The notes under the pieces: model-generated
Database searches by the model: none
The model's input: the letters and a program-made list of their open reading frames with translations, nothing else
What the model was told of the DNA's origin: nothing
Origin: Planctomycetaceae bacterium
GTDB taxonomy: Bacteria; Planctomycetota; Planctomycetia; Pirellulales; Pirellulaceae
Length of the DNA: 41,328 nt
NCBI GenBank assembly: GCA_012959465.1
Contig: DUDC01000125.1
Coordinates: 21,146 to 62,473 of the forward strand
Direction: 5' to 3'
Position numbers and translations under genes: made by a program
In this document: positions 1 to 8,532 of the stretch, piece by piece
How positions within the stretch are numbered: position 1 is the stretch's first letter
Layout: every line of letters begins with the position of its first letter

Positions 1-427
1 CGCAACCGCAAGTCGGTGCTTCCGGTTCGCAACCGCAGGAAGGAGCTTCGTCGCAGCAGGACTTACTGCAGCTCATAAGCTTCTTCAGCAGGCCGTCACG
101 GCAGCGATTCTTTCGCTGCTTGCCGCAGGTGGGCTCGCAACCGCAATCGGGAGCAGCAGGCTCGCAACCGCAGGTTGGGGCGACGGGCTCGCAACCACAA
201 GTGGCTTCGGCGCCACAAGTTGGTTCGCAGCAGCTACGGCTACGCATGAGCCGATGGCGACGTTCACCGCAGCACGAAGCGGCGGGTGCACAGCCACACG
301 AGGGTTCGGCAGCTTCACAACAGCTGCTGTTAAGAACGCGGTCGAACAGGCCGAACGCGTTGGCATTGGATGCCGAAGCCAGAATCAGGCCAGCACACAA
401 CGCAGGTAGAATAACTCGGGATTTCAT
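1..427 (-). CDS. Secreted cysteine-rich CGCEP-repeat protein (3' end cut by window edge)
   Basis: I read this frame directly on the minus strand. It starts with ATG at 427-425, preceded by AGGAG (AGGAGCCCTCTCC then ATG, a good Shine-Dalgarno at normal spacing), and stays open to base 1, giving 142 visible residues. The N-terminus MKSRVILPALCAGLILASAS, followed by NANAF, is a classical signal peptide with a likely AxA cut near residue 24. The mature part is very rich in Cys, with paired Cys (SCCE, SCCG, SCCD) and repeated CGCEP units (CGCEPVAPT, CGCEPAAPD, CGCEPTCG), broken by a basic stretch (GKQRKNRCRDGLLKKL). It is probably exported and disulphide-bonded, possibly part of the cell wall. Similar Cys-rich exported proteins occur in planctomycetes, but I know no assigned function. 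The plus-strand and other minus-strand frames here are shadows of the repeat codons. Confidence 0.85.
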   Translation of the reverse strand, partial: MKSRVILPALCAGLILASASNANAFGLFDRVLNSSCCEAAEPSCGCAPAASCCGERRHRLMRSRSCCEPTCGAEATCGCEPVAPTCGCEPAAPDCGCEPTCGKQRKNRCRDGLLKKLMSCSKSCCDEAPSCGCEPEAPTCGC

Positions 428-873
428 GGAGAGGGCTCCTCACAACCAAAATACGCATTTCCTAGGAAACAGATCTGTCCGATTCGCTCGACCCCAATCT
501 CTCATGGATAATGGCGGTGCAAAAACGAATGCGGTAATCAGCACCCCGCTGATGTTATGAGCAGGTATCGTCCGTAGATCTTCCCGTTCTTAACTGGATT
601 ACTTGAAACCCGTATTCGACCTACTTACCGCAGTTCACATGCGAGGATCGGGTCGGATGTAGCGATTGAGTGAAGTCTAGCTATTGGTGGGCAGCTATCC
701 CTTACCGATGGCTCCTCAAGGACTTAGGCGCAAATGTCTACATGGAACGCTCAATCGGCGCCCGTTGCAGATTTAGCCGAGAAACTCTAGACCGTCCGGT
801 CTTCGCAGACGGAAACCTGCTCCACCGGCACTGGGCTGGCGGTGGGGCGGTCGAGTTGGCACGCTCGCACAAG
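428..873. other. Intergenic region with two adjacent palindromes
   Basis: No convincing gene is visible in these 446 bases. The region separates two minus-strand genes and must hold the promoter of the Cys-rich protein. Two perfect palindromes sit side by side 31-51 nt upstream of its start: TTTCCTAGGAAA (458-469) and ACAGATCTGT (469-478). They could be an operator, but nothing else supports this. The rest shows neither a clear terminator nor a clear -35/-10 pair. Confidence 0.4.
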
Positions 874-2280
874 TCACTCGCCAGGGTCTTGACCCCGATT
901 CTCCAACGATCGAAGGTAGCTGTTCCTCGCCTCATCGAATCGTGCGAGCACTTCTTTGGCAAGGTCATGACCGTCAAGCAATTGTTCCACTCCAGAGGAA
1001 AGGAGTTCGTCCAGCCGCGGAATATAAGTTAGTTCGTAAATTTGTAGGCGCCCGTCTGCGCCAAGGCCCATAATCGCGGGCAACGCCGCGATGTGGAAGA
1101 CATCGCGGCCGACCGCGTCCGAGTCACGAAGGATTGGCGTATCGACATTCCACGTTTGTAACAACTGTTCGATTTCGGCGGATGAAACATCGCTGGAAAC
1201 GGCACACACTGCAAAAAATACGACGTTTTGATTATCCGTGTATTGGCGTGCTGTCTTGTCAAATAACTGCAGGCTGGCCTCGCAGGCGGGATGGTCTACG
1301 AACCAATGGAGAACAACCAATTGACCCTCCCACCTGGCTGAGTCGATTTCCTTGCCGTCCAGCGATCGCAGGGCAAACGGAGGGATTCGTTGACCGAGTA
1401 AATCGGTGGGAAGTGGTTCTGGTGGCAGCACAAATTGGCTGACAAGTCGATCGCCGTCCCGTTTTTCGAGAGATTCCAAGGACTGTCCGGCATCCCATTC
1501 GAATTGCGCCTGATGTAATTCAGCTGTAACCTGTATCTCTTCAGCTCCACTCTCCGCGGCCATTTTCGCGGCGATGTCCCAGACTGGGAATTGGACGCGT
1601 CGCACGATCCGCGTGACCGTGTCGACCCAGAGCACGAACGGACCGTCCGGTGTCTCGATCTCGAGGCCGTAACAACCGTGCCCATCAATTTTCTGGTTGT
1701 CGAGCAGGCGGCGAGGGAAGAGTTGTTGATCTGCAAACGACGACAACGGTTGCGGGGCGAACAATAATTCCAAAACGATGGGAAATCGGCCCAGCCCGCG
1801 CTCGATAGAGTGGCGCAGTACCGAATCTTCCGTCAATTCGGCCCATGTGATTTCTTCGGGCGTGCCGCGGTCAAGGAACTGCTGGTTCAGTTCGGGAACG
1901 TCGGGACTCGTTATCCTGGAGCGAAACCGAGTCCCATCGGCGTCAATGGTCGTTTGATAGACGTTTGCGAATAGCCGTCGCTGCCGTTGGAAGGCGACTT
2001 GGTAGGGTGCTGAGTCGACGAACTGGCGACCGTTCGTTCGATATTTCAGCGTGACCTGACCCGCATCCGAGTACGCCTCGCAACGACGGTAACGGCGGAT
2101 GACCTCATCCAACAACTCCGACGGATCTGGTTGGGTAGCAGAATTTGTTGACGAGACGGCAGCGGTCCTATCGTCGTCCGCTTTTGGCTCTGGTGCAGTA
2201 TTCGCTCCGCAACCGGGCCAACAAAGCAGTGAGAATAGTATCGGGAACGTGATTCGGTGGGAAAAACGATTCACTTCCAT
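874..2280 (-). CDS. Lipoprotein with LolA/DUF2092-like domain and degenerate thioredoxin domain
   Basis: 468 residues. The start at 2280 is preceded by AAGAGGACC. The N-terminus has a hydrophobic stretch ending in LCWPGCGA, a plausible lipobox. Residues about 50-260 read like a periplasmic lipoprotein fold (a helix with RRYRRCEAY, then strands on tracking a substrate, VLWVDTVTRIVRRVQF), as in DUF2092/LolA-like proteins. From about residue 290 (LLGQRIPPFALRSLDGKEI) to the end it is an AhpC/TSA-TlpA-type thioredoxin fold, with the WEGQLVVLHWF strand and a cis-Pro strand (IAALPAIMGLGADG). The active-site segment reads WFVDHPAC, so the usual CxxC is reduced to one Cys and classical disulphide reductase chemistry is unlikely. 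It is probably an outer-membrane or inner-membrane anchored envelope protein. The function is inferred only. Confidence 0.75.
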   Translation of the reverse strand: MEVNRFSHRITFPILFSLLCWPGCGANTAPEPKADDDRTAAVSSTNSATQPDPSELLDEVIRRYRRCEAYSDAGQVTLKYRTNGRQFVDSAPYQVAFQRQRRLFANVYQTTIDADGTRFRSRITSPDVPELNQQFLDRGTPEEITWAELTEDSVLRHSIERGLGRFPIVLELLFAPQPLSSFADQQLFPRRLLDNQKIDGHGCYGLEIETPDGPFVLWVDTVTRIVRRVQFPVWDIAAKMAAESGAEEIQVTAELHQAQFEWDAGQSLESLEKRDGDRLVSQFVLPPEPLPTDLLGQRIPPFALRSLDGKEIDSARWEGQLVVLHWFVDHPACEASLQLFDKTARQYTDNQNVVFFAVCAVSSDVSSAEIEQLLQTWNVDTPILRDSDAVGRDVFHIAALPAIMGLGADGRLQIYELTYIPRLDELLSSGVEQLLDGHDLAKEVLARFDEARNSYLRSLENRGQDPGE

Positions 2281-2463
2281 GGTCCTCTTATTCGATGTGA
2301 GCTCAGTTTCAACGGTTCAGTGCCGTGACGGCGCGATGCGGCGCGGAGTTGATTATTCAAAGTCAAGAGGATTCGGTAAACAGTGATCCTTGACGACTTT
2401 TTCCATTCACCGCTATGATTTCATGTTGTTCGACCTGGTCCGCATATGTTTTCGAGGATTACC

Positions 2464-3723
2464 GTGGAGTACAAAATTCGATTTGGCGTCGATTCGCAAA
2501 TCGCGATCAACCTCGACCCAGAACAGTTGATGTCGCCGGCGGATGCACCGAAATTCGAGTCACCTTCATCGTCGGTGGCGGAGAGCCTACAGTTAGCACT
2601 CGATCAACCGGTGAACTATCCACCGCTGATTGAATCGTTGGTGCCTGGCGACCAGGTAGCAGTGTTGCTCGACCCGGATGTTCCCTGCGGCGGTGCCATT
2701 GTTCAGGCACTGCTGGAATATATGAGCAATTTGGAACGCAAACCGTCGAAAGTCACTGTCGTTCTTCCAGGAAATGCGCAACAGCTGCATACCGAGATCC
2801 TGGAACGATGCGCTGGCATCCCCTTGGATCGAGACATTGTCCTGCATTCGGCGGATGATCCCGAGCAGATGAGTTTCCTGATGGCGAATCGCCACGGTGA
2901 GCCGGTGCACATCAACCGGCACCTTACTGAGGCCGATTTTGTAATGCCGATTCTCGCCACTAGACTCAACGGCGCATTCGGATATCGGGGCATGTACACC
3001 GGCGTCTACCCGACGTTCTGTGACGCCCCCGCCCGACAGCGTTTTCAATCGGCCGCCAATCTCGACTCTGCACGCCGACAGTCAGAACAAAGGGGTGAAA
3101 CGAATGAGGTCGGCTTTTCGCTCGGTTTACATTTCGTCATTCACGTTGTGCCTGGGCCCGACGAGAGTGTCTTGGGAATCTTTGCGGGCGAATCGGATTC
3201 CGTTCACCGAGCGGCCCTGGCGGTTGCGAAGCCGCAGTGGGGGCGAGCGACGGGCCATCCGGCTCAGTTGGTAATCGCTGCACTCGGTGGTGCAAACCAA
3301 AGTTGGGATGCCCTGGCTAGACTTCTGTTTAGTGTCGAGTCTTTTGGCGAGGACGACGCAATTGTCGTCATTTGCAGCGATTTGGACGCACCTCCGGGAA
3401 GAGCCCTTCAGAGGTTACGAAATTTCGATACGGATCCGGATGCAACTTTTCGCGAACTCTCCAAACAGAATTCAGACGACGCGTTGGCTGCGGCGTTATT
3501 GGCCCGCTTGCGTGAGTCTCACCAGGTGTTTCTTTGCAGTCGCCTGGATCCAGATTTGGTTGAGAGCTTCGGTATTGGTGTGATCGCCGGCTCCGACGAC
3601 CTGACAAGACTCTGTCGGAATCAAACCGTGGCGATTATCGAAGACGCGCAGCTAATATGCCCAATTGGTAACTCCGCCTCAATCACTGATGATGCCGTTG
3701 ATGCGTCATCCAACTCCTCGTGA
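2464..3723 (+). CDS. LarA-like (DUF2088, lactate racemase N-terminal family) protein
   Basis: From a GTG start at 2464 (VEYKIRFG) the protein has 419 residues. GAGGA lies at correct spacing (2454-2458), whereas the in-frame ATG at 2446 has no ribosome site, so I prefer GTG. LarA-like features are the early segment LVPGDQVAVLLDPDVPCGG, matching the GDxVxIvxxDxtRP region, the following helix, and a Rossmann-like VTVVLPG strand. Real LarA has a GxHR motif and a Lys that holds the nickel-pincer cofactor. Here the corresponding segments read PGNAQQLHT and FGYRGMYTGVYP, so the key His/Lys seem absent (judged from memory of the family). It is probably a diverged homologue with another role. It starts a plus-strand unit; the ygfZ ATG follows its TGA by 4 nt. 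Confidence 0.7.
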   Translation: MEYKIRFGVDSQIAINLDPEQLMSPADAPKFESPSSSVAESLQLALDQPVNYPPLIESLVPGDQVAVLLDPDVPCGGAIVQALLEYMSNLERKPSKVTVVLPGNAQQLHTEILERCAGIPLDRDIVLHSADDPEQMSFLMANRHGEPVHINRHLTEADFVMPILATRLNGAFGYRGMYTGVYPTFCDAPARQRFQSAANLDSARRQSEQRGETNEVGFSLGLHFVIHVVPGPDESVLGIFAGESDSVHRAALAVAKPQWGRATGHPAQLVIAALGGANQSWDALARLLFSVESFGEDDAIVVICSDLDAPPGRALQRLRNFDTDPDATFRELSKQNSDDALAAALLARLRESHQVFLCSRLDPDLVESFGIGVIAGSDDLTRLCRNQTVAIIEDAQLICPIGNSASITDDAVDASSNSS

Positions 3724-3727
3724 AACT

Positions 3728-4705
3728 ATGGATTCTGAGCAAATTCGTCAAGACCGCAACCAGCTGCTCCAGGCCGGGGGCATGGTTCGATTAGAATGGA
3801 CGCTGTTGCGCGTTTTTGGACGCGATGCAGCAACTTTCCTTCACAACATGACGACGAACGATGTTCGCTCGCTAAACATTGATTCATTCTGTGAATCGTA
3901 TGTTCTGGACGTACGAGGGAAAATAGTTGCACACGGTTTCATTATCCGACTTGCGGATGAGAGTTTCCTGTTTTTGGGCGGACCTGGACAAATGGCGACG
4001 CTGACGGCTCACTGGGAACGGTTCGTCATTGCCGAAGACGTTCAGTTTGAATGCGGCGCTGCACAGATGTCGGTCTGGGCTGCTGCCGGTCCGTTTGTCG
4101 ACGAATGGAATAACGATCTCGACGATACAAAGAACGGCCAATTGCAAGCAGGCGTGCTTTTCGATGTACCTGTCAAGTGGATGCCGATGGCTGTGTTCGG
4201 TGGCCGAACGAAACTGGTCGTTCTTCAGACTGTAGAACAGCGTTCCGCATTAACGGACAATGCAGAACGGCGCGGACTCTTGTCGCTCATGCCAGATACT
4301 TGGGAGTCTCTACGAATCGAGGCGGGGTTTCCACTCTACGGTGTGGACATCACGATCGAAAACCTCCCTCAGGAAGTGTGTCGCAACTTGCAGGCAATCA
4401 ACTTCAACAAAGGCTGCTACCTAGGTCAGGAGACCGTCGCTCGAATCGACGCGATCGGACACGTTAACTGGCATTTGGTTGGCCTGAAATGTGGCAAGAC
4501 CGGCTTGACGTCAGGCCAGGAACTTAAGCAGGGCACAAAAACCATCGCGAAAATAGGTTCTCAGGCATGGATTCCACAGCTTGATTGCCACCTTGCACTT
4601 GCCTACGTGCGCCGCGGAAGCGAATCGCCAGGTACGCAATTGCAAACAGATGACGGCGACTTGGAGGTGGTTGGTCTGCCCGTAACAAGTGACACCCACT
4701 CGTGA
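3728..4705 (+). CDS. ygfZ: YgfZ-type folate-binding protein (GcvT-related, Fe-S cluster maintenance)
   Basis: 325 residues from ATG 3728, four bases after the upstream stop. A longer in-frame version starts with TTG at 3665 inside the upstream gene and is unlikely. The fold is that of the aminomethyltransferase folate-binding family: LLRVFGRDAATFLHNMTTND near the N-terminus, and the diagnostic YgfZ signature KGCYLGQE at about residues 228-235 with its conserved Cys. Glycine-cleavage T-protein (GcvT) lacks this Cys motif, so YgfZ is the better name. In bacteria YgfZ acts in the cytoplasm with tetrahydrofolate to help make or repair certain Fe-S enzymes. No strong Shine-Dalgarno is present, and the tight spacing suggests coupled translation with the LarA-like gene. 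Confidence 0.88.
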   Translation: MDSEQIRQDRNQLLQAGGMVRLEWTLLRVFGRDAATFLHNMTTNDVRSLNIDSFCESYVLDVRGKIVAHGFIIRLADESFLFLGGPGQMATLTAHWERFVIAEDVQFECGAAQMSVWAAAGPFVDEWNNDLDDTKNGQLQAGVLFDVPVKWMPMAVFGGRTKLVVLQTVEQRSALTDNAERRGLLSLMPDTWESLRIEAGFPLYGVDITIENLPQEVCRNLQAINFNKGCYLGQETVARIDAIGHVNWHLVGLKCGKTGLTSGQELKQGTKTIAKIGSQAWIPQLDCHLALAYVRRGSESPGTQLQTDDGDLEVVGLPVTSDTHS

Positions 4706-4720
4706 CGGTGCGTACAAGAC

Positions 4721-5224
4721 ATGGCACGACAAACGTCTGACCGAGAAGATCTGCTCCGTGACGCCACAGGACTTGTGGAGAGAATTGAGCTGCAAGTACC
4801 CGAATCAAAGGAGAGTATTGTCGCCGGATATCGGAAGAATGGAGCGCTGAGCGTTTATTTTGGGGAAGAGACCGTCTACCAATTCAACACCGACTTCGAA
4901 TTGCGAAGGGTGTTTCAGAGTCACCACCCGATCAAGGCCGAGGCCGGGGAATTGGTCGTGCTTCGTCGGGTACGCGAGAAGGAACAGACGACGCTCCACC
5001 GTCGAGTTTTATCTGACAAGGAACAGAACACACTGCTGGCTGAGGCATGCCAGCGACTCGGGCGACTTGCTGAACGGCTACAACTGGGAGACTACCATTG
5101 CACTGGGAAGGTTCCACCCGATGTGGCGATCGAAGATCGATTGCAGGCCGACCTCGAACACCTTGTCGCTCAACCGATCCGCATCGCAGCCGTGCCCAAT
5201 GTAGGTCACTTTCGCCGAAAGTGA
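4721..5224 (+). CDS. Conserved-looking small protein of unknown function
   Basis: 167 residues, starting 15 nt after ygfZ, so probably the third gene of the same unit. I do not recognise a family. The sequence is soluble, with no signal peptide or membrane segment. It opens with a charged helix (DREDLLRDATGLVERIELQV), then a strand-rich part (IVAGYRKNGALSVYFGEETVYQF), a basic middle, and a helix-rich end (LLAEACQRLGRLAERLQLGDY). Codon use resembles the neighbours and the frame is the only long plausible one, which supports a real gene. Its last codons and stop lie inside a perfect 10-bp hairpin. Confidence 0.7.
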   Translation: MARQTSDREDLLRDATGLVERIELQVPESKESIVAGYRKNGALSVYFGEETVYQFNTDFELRRVFQSHHPIKAEAGELVVLRRVREKEQTTLHRRVLSDKEQNTLLAEACQRLGRLAERLQLGDYHCTGKVPPDVAIEDRLQADLEHLVAQPIRIAAVPNVGHFRRK

Positions 5225-5226
5225 CC
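5204..5226. terminator. Perfect hairpin over a stop codon, between convergent genes
   Basis: GGTCACTTTC (5204-5213) pairs perfectly with GAAAGTGACC (5217-5226) around a three-base loop. The stop codon of the small unknown gene (5222-5224) is in the 3' arm. There is no T-run on either strand, so it is not a textbook intrinsic terminator. It may mark and protect the 3' end of one or both convergent transcripts. Confidence 0.45.
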
Positions 5227-5301
5227 AGGAATCGGTTGGCATTTTCCAAATCGAAACGACGACGAGAGAAACAAATCGTCATGACTGTTAGGGAGGGACG
5301 A

Positions 5302-5327
5302 CGCGTGAATCAGCCGCGTGAATCAGC
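5302..5327. repeat. Two tandem 13-bp units
   Basis: CGCGTGAATCAGC occurs twice in a row (5302-5314 and 5315-5327), followed by a third start CGCGT. It lies just past the stop of the HD-GYP gene. It is probably a slippage repeat with no evident role. Confidence 0.6.
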
Positions 5328-5334
5328 CGCGTTA

Positions 5335-6987
5335 CTAGTCCCACCGCTCCACGTCCAGCGACAGTTCTTCTCGCTCACAGCGTGAGATTTCCAATATGTC
5401 ATCTCTCACTTTGAAGAACGCATCGATCACATGCGGGTCCCATTGCTTCCCGGCACCCGCGCGGAATATCTCTTCCACTCGCTGAATGACCATACCTTTT
5501 CGGTAGGGGCGATCGCTGCTCATCGCATCGTACGCATCGGCAACGGCAGCGATTCTCGCCAAATAAGGTGTTTCCTCACCTGCCAAGCCGTGGGGATATC
5601 CTCTTCCGTCCCATTGTTCATGATGGTGTAGGACGATCGGCAGTACATCTTCAAACTGCTTAATGTCTGCCAGGATCTTGTGTCCAAGTTCGGGGTGAAG
5701 TTTGATATGTTCGAATTCGGCCGTGGTCAAACGACCTGGCTTGCGGAGGACCGTGTCGTCGATACCGATCTTTCCGACGTCGTGAAGAAGTCCAGCCATG
5801 TACATCGTATTGATGGTTGTCTGGTCGCACCCAAGCTCACGTGCCAGACGTACAGCAACACGGGCAACACGGTCACTGTGACCACACGTATACGGGTCCT
5901 TGGCGTCGATAGCCGAAGTCAATGCGTGAACGACATTTGCCAATAATTCGGCCAGTTGACGGTAGAGTTCCCGGTTGTCTGCGTGGATACCCAGAAGTGC
6001 GCCGATGGAATTGAGCAAGCTCGCCTCCACAGTCCCAAATTCCTCGTCGTCCTCATGGTTGATAGCGGTCAACCAACCGAAATGATTGTCCGCCTCGACA
6101 AGCGGAACAACGATTACTTGTCGGACGTCTTTGAATTCCCATTCCGGCTGGGAAGTGACATTCTCGTTGGCAACAAAAGGCCTACTCTCAGAATGAAGGC
6201 CCAGCGATTGGATGAAATGTGTAAACTCGTCGCAATCCAGAGGGCATTCTCCCGAACAGATTAACTCCGGTTCGGTTCGAGCACTATAGGTCACTTCGTC
6301 GACGGATGCGACCGGAAGAAACTGGACAGCTACGCTGGACGTCGGCAGGCATTGGCCAAGCCAGTCGAGTGTCCGTTGTGCCATCTCCGTGTCACTTGAC
6401 GAAATACGTAGATTTTGTGTGACGCCATAGATCAAACAAAGCTCTTCATACGAATCTGTCAGGTTGTGAGAGACTTTTTCAATATCTGAATCGAGTCGTT
6501 CGACGGTTAATTCAAGGCCCTTGCGCTGACCGAAGTTGACGGCTAGTCGAAGCAAGACTCGCGGATTCCAAGTTTCCTGAGACCGGATCCACGAGAACGC
6601 GTCCGCGGCTGGGCAATTCAAGAGTCTTGCAATCTCGACAATTGATTCGTTGTTCTCGATGTTTCGCGTAACAAATGCAGAGATCGCGACCAGATGCGTG
6701 CCGTCGTAATCTTCCAGGGGAATCGCCAACGCGACGACACCATTGGCTTCGTCGACGAACTCGGGTGTGCCGGCGGCAGAGAGTGACGCGACCATGGCGC
6801 CTCGCATCGATTCATCACCACCCGGCTGGTCGGTGGCTCGATGAACGATTTCTTTGCTTTCAGCATTCCACAGCGAAAAATCGACATTGAAGTTCTCACG
6901 CAATTCCACCAGCAATTGCGGACTAATTGACTGAACTATCGGTGCGTCGATCGCTATTGGGACAATCTCGGTGACGATGCTACTCAT
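5335..6987 (-). CDS. HD-GYP domain c-di-GMP phosphodiesterase with GAF-like sensor
   Basis: 550 residues from ATG 6987, preceded by AGAGAGGAC at good spacing. The open frame extends 37 codons further to a TTG without a ribosome site. The N-terminal 170 residues are an unassigned sensor-like region, then a coiled segment (ERLDSDIEKVSHNLTDSYEE) and a GAF-like domain at about 200-340. The C-terminal half is HD-GYP: HSDRVARVA, HDVGKIGI near residue 400, HPELGHKIL, then HHHEQWDGRGYPHGLAGEE near 456-474, with all metal ligands and the GYP loop intact. Known members hydrolyse c-di-GMP to pGpG/GMP, so this one should be active. No membrane segment is visible, so it is cytosolic. The M50 protease gene lies 128 nt upstream in the same direction. 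The c-di-GMP riboswitch at 17437 gives it a plausible partner output. Confidence 0.92.
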   Translation of the reverse strand: MSSIVTEIVPIAIDAPIVQSISPQLLVELRENFNVDFSLWNAESKEIVHRATDQPGGDESMRGAMVASLSAAGTPEFVDEANGVVALAIPLEDYDGTHLVAISAFVTRNIENNESIVEIARLLNCPAADAFSWIRSQETWNPRVLLRLAVNFGQRKGLELTVERLDSDIEKVSHNLTDSYEELCLIYGVTQNLRISSSDTEMAQRTLDWLGQCLPTSSVAVQFLPVASVDEVTYSARTEPELICSGECPLDCDEFTHFIQSLGLHSESRPFVANENVTSQPEWEFKDVRQVIVVPLVEADNHFGWLTAINHEDDEEFGTVEASLLNSIGALLGIHADNRELYRQLAELLANVVHALTSAIDAKDPYTCGHSDRVARVAVRLARELGCDQTTINTMYMAGLLHDVGKIGIDDTVLRKPGRLTTAEFEHIKLHPELGHKILADIKQFEDVLPIVLHHHEQWDGRGYPHGLAGEETPYLARIAAVADAYDAMSSDRPYRKGMVIQRVEEIFRAGAGKQWDPHVIDAFFKVRDDILEISRCEREELSLDVERWD

Positions 6988-7115
6988 GTCCTCTCTGTGA
7001 CGGATGAAGCGGTTATCGCCCCGGAAAATGGCGATGTTCTTGGGGAATGATATAGAGAGCCTAGAGAAACCTAGGTCACCAAACAGAGTTGGCAACAAGT
7101 GTAGCTCGGCGAGTT

Positions 7116-8258
7116 CTACGGCAGGTCGAGGCGATGTCGTAGTCGTCGGCTCACCCGGTTAAGAAATTCAACTTCTGCCGGATCTAGTTGCTCGCGGCCT
7201 TGGCAGTGCAGCTTGGCGAGGACAGCATCAAGGCGTTTCATATCCTCTGCACTCGACTCGTTTTCCGGATCGGTTGCCATTTCGTCATCCACGACCGAAG
7301 CGAATTGCGATTCTGCATCGAATTCCACACCGGCTTCTGCTGGCCGGATGTAGCGAGATTCCGAAGTCGAATGATTGGCATGATCGGCTAAATCGTCAAT
7401 TTCGATCTGCCACGAGTCATGTCCGTCATTGAAAGACTGCCGCTCCTCGCTGATTGTGGATTGCGACAGATGGGAAGGCGAATGGTTGTCCAGGCGAACC
7501 GAAAAAATCAACAACAGAGCAGTCAGGGTGAGTGGCAGCCAAAATGCGATTGCTTCGTACGCTTCACTGTTCCAACGGCTGGCGACGACGAAAGTCAAAA
7601 GGCACACGGTGGCATAAGTGCCCCAACGAAGCCAAGTATTCTGCCGCTCTTGCGCCTGATCGGGATACCGCCAGGCCGCAAGCGAACGAATGGCCATCGC
7701 ACCGTCAAACGGACCGCACGGAAGTGAATTGGCCATGGCTAACATCCACTGTAGCCATAGTCCTGTCTTTATCGCCACCTGAAGCAGAGAGCCGTCTATC
7801 ATCCCGGGAGGAAGAAACGGGTGACTGACAAATGGCGATAGGTTGACTCCAGTCGCAAGTGCGGCAAATACCAATAGCAGTGCACAAATCACGTTCGCGA
7901 GCGGGCCGCACATGTAGACCCAAAATGCGTCCTGAGGTCCTCGGCGCAACTCCAGGTCGTCACTACCGCCAAAAGGGAAAATGACCACACTTCGCACCCG
8001 CCCGCCCAAACAATGGGCTGCCACTGCATGGCCCAATTCGTGGACCATCAATCCAAAGGTGAGCATGACCAACGCTATGCCCGCCGGCGCCAGTAGATCA
8101 CCAACCGAGTGGGGCTGCTGACTCCACGCCAGGTAAAAAGAGATCACGACGAATAGGCATGTCACGAAGTGGATGCGAAGTTCGATCCCCGCAATTCTGC
8201 CGACTCGTATGCTCCAGCCACGGCGATCCACGGCTACGTTCCTATCGAATTCGAACAT
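7116..8258 (-). CDS. M50 (site-2 protease) family zinc membrane protease
   Basis: 380 residues from ATG 8258, with CGGAG five bases before it; the longer open frame lacks a site. The zinc motif HELGH is at 73-77 inside a hydrophobic helix, and the second motif NSLPCGPFDG at 177-186 supplies the Asp ligand (family usual: N-x-x-P-x-x-x-x-D-G). At least five hydrophobic segments are visible: about 30-45, 60-85, 113-137, 165-180 and 215-260. After residue 280 a long hydrophilic cytosolic tail follows, Ser/Glu rich and ending in a basic helix. Intramembrane proteases of this family cut membrane-bound regulators or anti-sigma factors; the substrate is unknown here. It probably shares a transcript with the HD-GYP gene behind it. 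Confidence 0.88.
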   Translation of the reverse strand: MFEFDRNVAVDRRGWSIRVGRIAGIELRIHFVTCLFVVISFYLAWSQQPHSVGDLLAPAGIALVMLTFGLMVHELGHAVAAHCLGGRVRSVVIFPFGGSDDLELRRGPQDAFWVYMCGPLANVICALLLVFAALATGVNLSPFVSHPFLPPGMIDGSLLQVAIKTGLWLQWMLAMANSLPCGPFDGAMAIRSLAAWRYPDQAQERQNTWLRWGTYATVCLLTFVVASRWNSEAYEAIAFWLPLTLTALLLIFSVRLDNHSPSHLSQSTISEERQSFNDGHDSWQIEIDDLADHANHSTSESRYIRPAEAGVEFDAESQFASVVDDEMATDPENESSAEDMKRLDAVLAKLHCQGREQLDPAEVEFLNRVSRRLRHRLDLP

Positions 8259-8532
8259 GGGGCTCCGAGAAAATTGTACGCCGAATGGGGGCATGAAGCG
8301 AGTCAACAACGGGAATCCCGCTCGTTTGGTGTCGCGCTTGGCCGTTACCAGATTCGACCAAATGGCCTGCTCATATCGATTTTTTCTACGGTTTGAAGAT
8401 AGCTAAGGTTCGAGATCTACGCAAAACAGGGCAGTAAGTGGATTTTGTTTATGGCGACCCAGCGACACGATCCGATACGGACAACAGGCCCTAACGCGGG
8501 CAGCACCGAGTTCGTTATTGGGAGTTGGTCTT
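8259..8532. promoter_or_regulatory. Divergent promoter region
   Basis: 274 bases separate the start codons of the M50 protease (minus) and the WD40 protein (plus), so both promoters must lie here. I see no convincing -35/-10 pair, and no gene of its own. Confidence 0.4.

Noticed and set aside
1..250. CRISPR-like regular repeats
   Set aside because: The repeats are in-frame codons of a Cys-rich protein with no constant repeat/spacer structure.
120..560. Plus-strand frame with GSQPQVG-like repeats
   Set aside because: The repeats are the other-strand image of CGCEP codons; the minus-strand frame has signal peptide and ribosome site.
670..1032. 120-codon plus-strand frame
   Set aside because: It starts with a non-ATG codon, has no ribosome site and overlaps the lipoprotein gene on the other strand.
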